This document shows, one piece after another, positions 59,016-64,000 of a DNA stretch of 64,000 bases (its first letter is position 1; each line of letters begins with the position of its first letter). Location: assembly GCA_022818135.1 (NCBI GenBank), contig JAFMSR010000007.1, positions 6,431,672 to 6,495,671 on the forward strand, given 5' to 3'. Under the pieces are notes generated by a model that was not told the origin of the DNA, made no database searches, and saw nothing but the letters and a program-made list of their open reading frames with translations. Source of the stretch: Saxidomus purpurata. Lineage: Eukaryota > Mollusca > Bivalvia > Venerida > Veneridae. The translations under genes were made by a program, and so were the position numbers.

Positions 59016-59495
59016 CGGAAAATAACCACAGAGAGTACCCTTGAGTCCCTTTCGAATCGTTTACCAAATTTAGATGGGCTCATTGAGCAACAAAGTATTG
59101 AAACTGATACCTACGTATTCATAGATAACATGAAAAATAGAAATACGAAAAGGAAGACAAAAGAGCTCCGTGAACTGCTGGAAATTCCATCTGAGAAACT
59201 GAACATGTTACTTGCCGGATGCTTCATGAATCTTAAAAAGATGAAAGATGGCAGGAAATATGATCCTGACAGTATCAGGTCGATGCAGGGAAACATAATT
59301 ATACACATTTACAAGACAAAGGTTGCGATGGAAATGTATTCAAAGACCCAGCACTTAGATGTAATAGACAGTAAGCGCAAGTTGTTGAAGTCACACGAAA
59401 ACGGAAATGAGAAGAACCGCTCTGACCCGTTTACTACTGACGAGATTGCAATTTTGAAGAAGAACGGACTACTTGGTAGGGTTATTAAAATTTAA
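59016..59495 (+). CDS. Crypton recombinase-type domain protein, N-terminal part (DUF3504-like)
   Basis: A single open frame runs from 59016, with the first ATG at 59130, to 59495. Recognisable motifs: 'FIDNMKNRNTKRKT' (59118-59160), 'IPSEKLNMLLAGCF', 'KDGRKYDPDSIRSMQ', 'LDVIDSKRKLLK', 'DPFTTDEIAILKKNGLLG'. This order matches the region preceding the tyrosine-recombinase-like core in proteins such as KIAA1958, ZMYM2-4 and QRICH1, which derive from Crypton transposons. Only the N-terminal domain is present; the catalytic R..H-x-x-R..Y part is absent. After 'GLLG' there is a donor-like TTG/GTAGGG at 59476, so the frame may continue by splicing and the last six codons before the stop may be intron. 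Similarity upstream of the ATG suggests that an earlier exon supplies the start. It could be a host gene or a transposon remnant. Confidence 0.6.
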   Translation, partial: RKITTESTLESLSNRLPNLDGLIEQQSIETDTYVFIDNMKNRNTKRKTKELRELLEIPSEKLNMLLAGCFMNLKKMKDGRKYDPDSIRSMQGNIIIHIYKTKVAMEMYSKTQHLDVIDSKRKLLKSHENGNEKNRSDPFTTDEIAILKKNGLLGRVIKI

Positions 59496-60278
59496 TGTAA
59501 ATAAACATGAATATGATACTTACGATATATCACATATTAACCTATCCGCCGTAGCTACCACAAGCCATCCGCCGATATCGGGTTTCCATTCTGTCATAAT
59601 GTAAACATGGGTCCAATTTAACTCAATTTTATTTATATTTCTTCATGGAAGTTAGCAAAATTGTGTTTGAATGTTGAAGAAAATTATTGATAAAAATATT
59701 ACAAGCAGCTGAATAAGTTTTTCTACTTAAATACGTTGAAAAAATCGATGTATATCTCCGCAATACTGATAACTTTTCCGTTAGGGCGCCGCCATTTTTC
59801 ATTTTTTATTTTTCTTGCGGTCACATGACTTGAAAATGTGCCAATTGTAAGGTCAAATCTTAGTGTTTTCCATGAGTTTGCTAAAAATAGATAGGTAAAT
59901 GAGGTACAAAAGGGTATTTGTTAAATTGTTTAAGTACCCCAAATGCAAAATCATGAATTTCAACTAAACAAAATGGGTAAAGTTTGAGTAAATATCTCAG
60001 AAACGGCTAAAGATAGAAATTTTCCGGAGGTTTCATCGCACAGAGGCATGTATATATTACTAAAAACAAGTTAAAAGAACGTAATACCCCGTAGCGCAAA
60101 TCAGCGCAAGCGTCTTTTATAACCCCACGTGAACCTCAAAATATGCCCACCTGTTTGTGCCGGAAACGTCACACGAATTCGGAAGCATTTTTACCGCACT
60201 TCGTCGCGCAATATTTCCGATCAAAAGTTTCTGAACTTCTGCATTTGTGATTCAAATAATTGGTAAGGCTGTAGGATC
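59496..60278. other. Sequence without a recognised gene
   Basis: No ORF or repeat family recognised. Composition changes to more CpG-containing sequence near 60110-60220 ('acttcgtcgcgcaat'), which could be promoter-proximal to the exon proposed next. Confidence 0.35.
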
Positions 60279-60935
60279 ATGGAGATTCATTTTATTGATT
60301 TAAGTCCTGGACTGAGCAGAGAAATGGACGATGACCATGAAATTACCGAGGTTTATAACGGTATCCAAAATACCTTTCCCGCTGTCCGAATTTTTTTACA
60401 TGTTGGGATTCGATGGTTTTTCATTCATTTCTAAATGGCTCAATGACATTATTACGCGCCTATTCGTGTTTGATCGCATGTCTTTATTTATATACATGCT
60501 ATGTTACTTATAAAAACATTCACAGACTTTTCTCGGTGCTTTGTTACAGGACAGTGAATGAGACTGTTGAGTGACGCCTGGTTGAGCGTTTTTAATATTT
60601 TTTTTCACTTTCAGGTTATGAGTGGGTCGGTTTCAGAGGGTGAAGGAGAGTACAATAGTGACATTGATTTATTTGCAACTCAGACCCAGAGCCAGGGATC
60701 AGCTCAACCTCTAGGATTTCAAGTATATCAGCCACAGGGCTATACTTGTATGATTGACACTGATGATGATTTATTTTCAAGTCAGACCCAGGGATCGGCT
60801 CAGCCAGATTTTGAACAATATCAGCCACAGGGTTATACGTTTATCAACACCGAAGACAGTAATCAGGAGACTCTGGACATTTTAAGCACTCCAAGTAGCC
60901 AGGGAGGCGTCTTATCAACGATCGTACGATTTTAA
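60279..60935 (+). CDS. Putative two-exon gene with acidic, Gln-rich repeats
   Basis: Exon 1 would start at the ATG at 60279 (24 codons, 'MEIHFIDLSPG' to 'HEITE') and end before a weak donor GTTTAT at 60351. Exon 2 is better supported: a strong polypyrimidine tract and acceptor 'tttttttttcactttcag' end at 60614, followed in the same phase by 'VMSGSVSEGEGEYNSD'. It holds a duplicated module: 'DLFATQTQSQGSAQP' with 'YQPQGYT', and 'DLFSSQTQGSAQP' with 'YQPQGYT'. The frame ends at 60935. The last ten codons lie in the palindromic repeat starting at 60906, so the original 3' end may be lost or spliced. Alternatively exon 2 begins a protein at its own ATG (60618). Family unknown; low complexity suggests a disordered regulatory region. 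Confidence 0.4.
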
Positions 60936-61060
60936 AAAAATTTTTCGTAAGATTTTTATCTACGATTATCGTACGCTCGATCTTACGACCGTCTTACTAA
61001 AGCCATCGTACGCTCAACGTAAATCGTACGAATTTTACCAGAGTGCGATTCTTACGCCTG
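60906..61060. repeat. Palindromic CGTACG-rich short element
   Basis: Inverted ends AGGCGT..ACGCCT, with 'atcgtacgatttt' near the left (60920-60932) and 'aaatcgtacgaatttt' near the right (61022-61037). CGTACG occurs three times and CTTACG or CGTAAG several times in 150 bp. It may be a miniature inverted-repeat element or a cluster of palindromic protein-binding sites upstream of the Myb/SANT-like exon. Confidence 0.5.
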
Positions 61061-61146
61061 CGCACCTCGAAGTACTCTTCATGAAAAGAAGATAGTGCGC
61101 AATTAAATGTCAAAACAAAGCCGTCTGCTACATCTACATTCAAAAC

Positions 61147-61298
61147 ATGGACAGTATACAAAAAAAAGTTAACTGGAGCAGCGCCGAGCGTGACATGCTG
61201 GTGGACAAGCTTAGGGACTCGGCTGTGGCAACGGGGAAGTTTTCCTCGTCCGTCACAGCCACTGATAAGGCCCGTTTTTGGGCTGATGTGGCTGAAAG
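61147..61298 (+). CDS. Myb/SANT-like DNA-binding domain, first exon
   Basis: ATG at 61147 with 'VNWSSAERDMLVDKLRD', then 'TGKFSSSVTATDKARFW' and 'DVAERYKSV'. This pattern (W..E...L...., a middle T-x-K-F-S-S or similar loop, K...W..) is that of the Myb/SANT-like domains of NAIF1, Zeste and Harbinger-derived accessory proteins, which bind DNA. The open frame continues only to 61338, but 'GAAAG/GTACAAG' at 61299 is a good donor, cutting within the last helix, so I place the exon end at 61298 (phase 2). The next exon is not identified. The gene could be a host regulator or the Myb-like protein of a Harbinger transposon; no DDE transposase is visible here. Confidence 0.5.
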
Positions 61299-62280
61299 GT
61301 ACAAGTCAGTTTTATCCTCGACGTATCAGTTTCAGTGACTCTATGAATACTTCTGGCAGATTTCCAACTTATTTGAAGAAGACCTATTCTCTTTATGTAT
61401 TACTATTGTGGTAGCTATCTGTCCCTCTATCTGTGTGATGTTTTTTTTCAATAAAAAGGAAAATATTCAAACAAAACACTTAGATCTACGTATGATACAG
61501 TATAACTAGAGTGAGCCTTGTTGAAAATGAGATACAAAGCACATTCAGGTGCGTACCTGCCCATACGCCTATACGCCCGTGCGTATAAATAGAATAACGG
61601 CTTGAAAAAAAATGAAAATGATTTAAAGGCAAAAACTCCAATAAAAATCCCTACCCGGATAAGGTGCAATCTTTACACCCCTGACGATATTATAACACAT
61701 TTCATATTCTCTACACCTACTACACCATTCTATGCAATTTTTCAATGTCCAGTTCCTTTATTTTTTCTAAACGTATATGTAAATTTTGCATAATCTCGCT
61801 GTTTATCTACGGTGTCCGATTGATGTTTGTAAACAAATTCTTCTGAGCGGGAATTTTCGAAATTTCGTCTCCATCCTATCCTGATGTTTTTAAAAACATA
61901 TCCGGGGAGCACCACCTGAGGGTTCTACAAAACTATATAGCCTGAACAAAAAACAATCACCATCACTAAATAATGTAAACATGCGTATAGATGCAACGTG
62001 CCTTATTTGTTTTTATATATTATTTAGGACCCAGATGGAAACAAAATGTTGGCAAATTCTTATTTTAATAACATGCAATACATGTAAATGAGAATAAATG
62101 ACTGAATTTGAACCTTTTATTTAAGAACGTTTACGACACCTGCCCATATAAATATGTTTTATTTATTCCTAAGCTCGCAGCATTGTTGGTCCGTTTCGAC
62201 ACCATATTGTGTTATGAAACCTCTTTTATACAAGGACTTTTTGTGCATTACCTTTAGGACCCAGGCATAATATAAAACAA
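61299..62280. other. Sequence without a recognised gene
   Basis: If the exon at 61147-61298 is real, this is its intron or downstream sequence. I see no repeat family, RNA gene or coding exon. Confidence 0.35.
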
Positions 62281-63053
62281 TAGGGCCATAATGGCCCTTT
62301 ATCGTTCACCAGAGTACAACTGCTTTTAACAAAGTTGCTAGAAATCATCGAAACAACCTTTCTGACAAATCTCCAGGATATTTGGGCTGAGTGTTAACAA
62401 GGTTTTTCCATATTTGGGCTCTGTGACCTAGTTTTTGACCAAAGATGACCCATATTCGAACTTGAGCTAGAAATCATAGAAACAACCTTTCTGACATATT
62501 TCCAGGATATTTGGGCTGAAAATGTTACCTCTATAGAGTGTTAACAAGGTTTTTCCATATTTGTGCTCTGTGACCTAGTTTTTGACCCCAGATTACCCAT
62601 ATTCGAACTTAAGCTAGAAATCATCTTAACAACCTGTCTGACAAATTTCGAGGATATTTGGGCTGAAAATGTTACCTCTAGAGTGTTAACAAGGTTTTTC
62701 CATATTTGGGCTCTGTGACCTAGTTTTTGACCCCAGGTGACCCATATTAAAACTTGAGCTAGAAATCAACCAAACAACCTTTCTGACAAATTGCCAGGAT
62801 ATTTGGACTGAAACAGTAGCCTCTAAAGCCTTAACAAGATTTTTCTATTTTTGGGTCATGTGACCTAGTTTTTCATCCGAGATGACCCATATTCGAACTC
62901 GTCCGAGTAATTACTGGGACAAACATCCTGACCAAGTTTCGTGACAATTGAGGCAAAAATGTGACCACTAGAGTGTTAACGAACTAAGTGTGGACGGACG
63001 ACGGACATTCATCGATCCTAATAGCTCACCCTGAGCCAGGTCAGGTGAGCTAA
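62281..63053 (+). mobile_element. Tandem-core element, second subtype (gagct-hairpin ends)
   Basis: The left end 'agggccataatggccct' is palindromic and followed by 'ttatcgttcaccagag'. The right end is a GGACGGACGACGGAC run, then the hairpin 'agctcaccctgagccag' plus 'gtcaggtgagct'. The core differs from 43111 and 57862: units of about 135-155 bp start at 'gttaacaaggtttttcc' (62393, 62540, 62695 and, diverged, 62830), with 'gacctagtttttgacc' and 'aggatatttgggctga'. The same ends with a different core indicate that the array can be exchanged or re-grown between family members. Confidence 0.85.
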
Positions 63054-63121
63054 AAATGAAGACTCGTTGCATCTACACGGATATTTACATTATATAGTGA
63101 TGGTGATTTCTTTTTGTTCAG

Positions 63122-63260
63122 GCTGTATAATGTAGTTTTGTAGAAACCCGAGTCAAAAATGGACTTCAAAAAGTCAACCCAGCCACCTGAACAGACTGAA
63201 GTCATCCTAATTTCTGATTCAGAGTCGGAGCAGTCAGCTGGTGAATCGGACGCATACATT
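63122..63260 (+). CDS. First coding exon with SUMO-interacting motif (gene continues past window)
   Basis: The upstream acceptor 'tttctttttgttcag' ends at 63121 and the donor 'att/gtaagtataa' starts at 63261, so the exon is 63122-63260 with both splice signals. The ATG at 63159 opens 34 codons: 'MDFKKSTQPPEQTE', then 'VILISDSESEQS'. V-I-L-I followed by S-D-S-E-S-E is a classic SUMO-interacting motif (hydrophobic core plus acidic/phosphorylatable Ser). The stretch 63122-63158 would be 5' untranslated, so the gene has at least one earlier non-coding exon. Further exons must lie downstream; none is recognised before 64000. Many SUMO-pathway proteins have such a motif, so the identity stays open. 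Confidence 0.55.
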
Positions 63261-64000
63261 GTAAGTATAATCAAGATGACTCACACATTTTACAAAACAG
63301 AACAGCAGTTGTTAATAATTCACAAGACCGTTTCAACTGAAGGTTAATTTTACAGTCTGGAACCATTTCCATACTGTTCATAAATACTTTTAAATGTGGG
63401 AAGCCTTACCCAGTGTATAAAATTTAAAGCATTAAATTAAATATGAAAAAGCAGTGGTTGAATTAATTTAAAGAAAAAGATCTCTGAAAACTAACCAGCT
63501 GGTACAATGTAACAATCCAGTGGTAGACATCAACACGATCCAGCGTGTTACAACTGTACTAAGTTGGTATTTATTTCATACGAATTTTATTTCATTTTGG
63601 AACAACTATGAAATGAATTTTCACAACTTCATAGTTTAATTGGACCTATATAGTAATCACAATATTATGTTGTAAACTAAAACTAACAATGATAACCTAC
63701 TAAAGCATGCTTAAAAATGACTAAACCTTAACAGTAATTAGAGTCATTTAACCTCATTCAGTTGGCAGTAAGTGATTTTGCCTTTGCCACCAGTGCAAAC
63801 CAAGATCAGCCTGCAGGCTGATCAGGGTCAGCGTTGTGCATGGTCCGCATTACTTGCAATTCAAATCATTGAAGCATCACTGAACATCCCTTTAAACAGT
63901 TAATGGTAGTGTCCAAATTAAATTACAGACTATCCATTTTAGAAATTTATTCGGTAAAGACTTAAGGACGTCAAACAAAATGGAAGTAAGGTTGGTTTGA
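63261..64000. other. Intron-like sequence with a perfect 20-bp palindrome
   Basis: Following the GTAAGT donor, no coding exon is recognised. 63804-63823 (gatcagcctg then caggctgatc) is a perfect 20-bp palindrome within a stretch reading 'cctttgccaccagtgc' to 'tggtccgcattact', which resembles sequence seen dispersed in bivalve genomes; I cannot confirm this here. Confidence 0.4.

Overview
This window looks like AT-rich, repeat-dense eukaryotic (metazoan) DNA, most probably from a bivalve mollusc. I infer this from the absence of bacterial gene organisation, tRNA-derived SINEs with target-site duplications, splice-site-flanked exons, several miniature inverted-repeat elements, and many elements with internal minisatellites built on 'aaggtcaaggtcac' and GACGG/GTCCG motifs. 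The species cannot be named from the sequence.

Layout. 0.4-37 kb has no gene I can support. It is a diverged direct segmental duplication: copy A at about 0.38-11.64 kb and copy B at about 25.68-36.64 kb, offset about 25.3 kb, with a further matching block at 23.78-23.93 and 36.81-36.94 kb. Inverted relatives of part of the unit lie at 17.7-17.9 and 20.8-21.6 kb. Because A and B can be compared, several mobile elements can be seen as filled site against empty site. 37-45 kb holds decayed coding sequence: an unrecognised ORF pair, a DDE-type transposase remnant and a ubiquitin-specific-protease-like remnant, broken by later insertions. 38.7-40.83 kb is an element containing a higher-order repeat (five monomers of about 152 bp forming a 760-bp unit). 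45-58.9 kb is a nest of repeats. 59-64 kb is the only part with plausible cellular coding exons: a Crypton recombinase-type (DUF3504-like) domain, a Q-rich acidic exon, a Myb/SANT-like exon and a first coding exon with a SUMO-interacting motif and a consensus splice donor.

Mobile elements, with working names used below. (1) PLE-TG: a reverse-transcriptase retroelement (YLDD RT, probably Penelope-like) whose 3' UTR carries a (TG)n tract. At least 15 copies are present, from 1.9 kb down to about 40-77 bp of 3' end only, some with target-site duplications. (2) MITE-T: about 350 bp with ends resembling ttaaaggg..cactccct. (3) MITE-G: about 270 bp with GCTCGCTCTCAG inverted ends. (4) A tRNA-derived SINE in three copies with 11-15-bp target duplications. 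(5) Several non-autonomous elements with conserved ends and a tandem core of 135-180-bp units. Insertions nest repeatedly (PLE-TG in MITE-T, PLE-TG in MITE-G, PLE-TG in PLE-TG, tandem-core elements in MITEs), which gives a relative chronology. Some homopolymer stretches look like consensus errors over PLE-TG tails and should be checked against reads.
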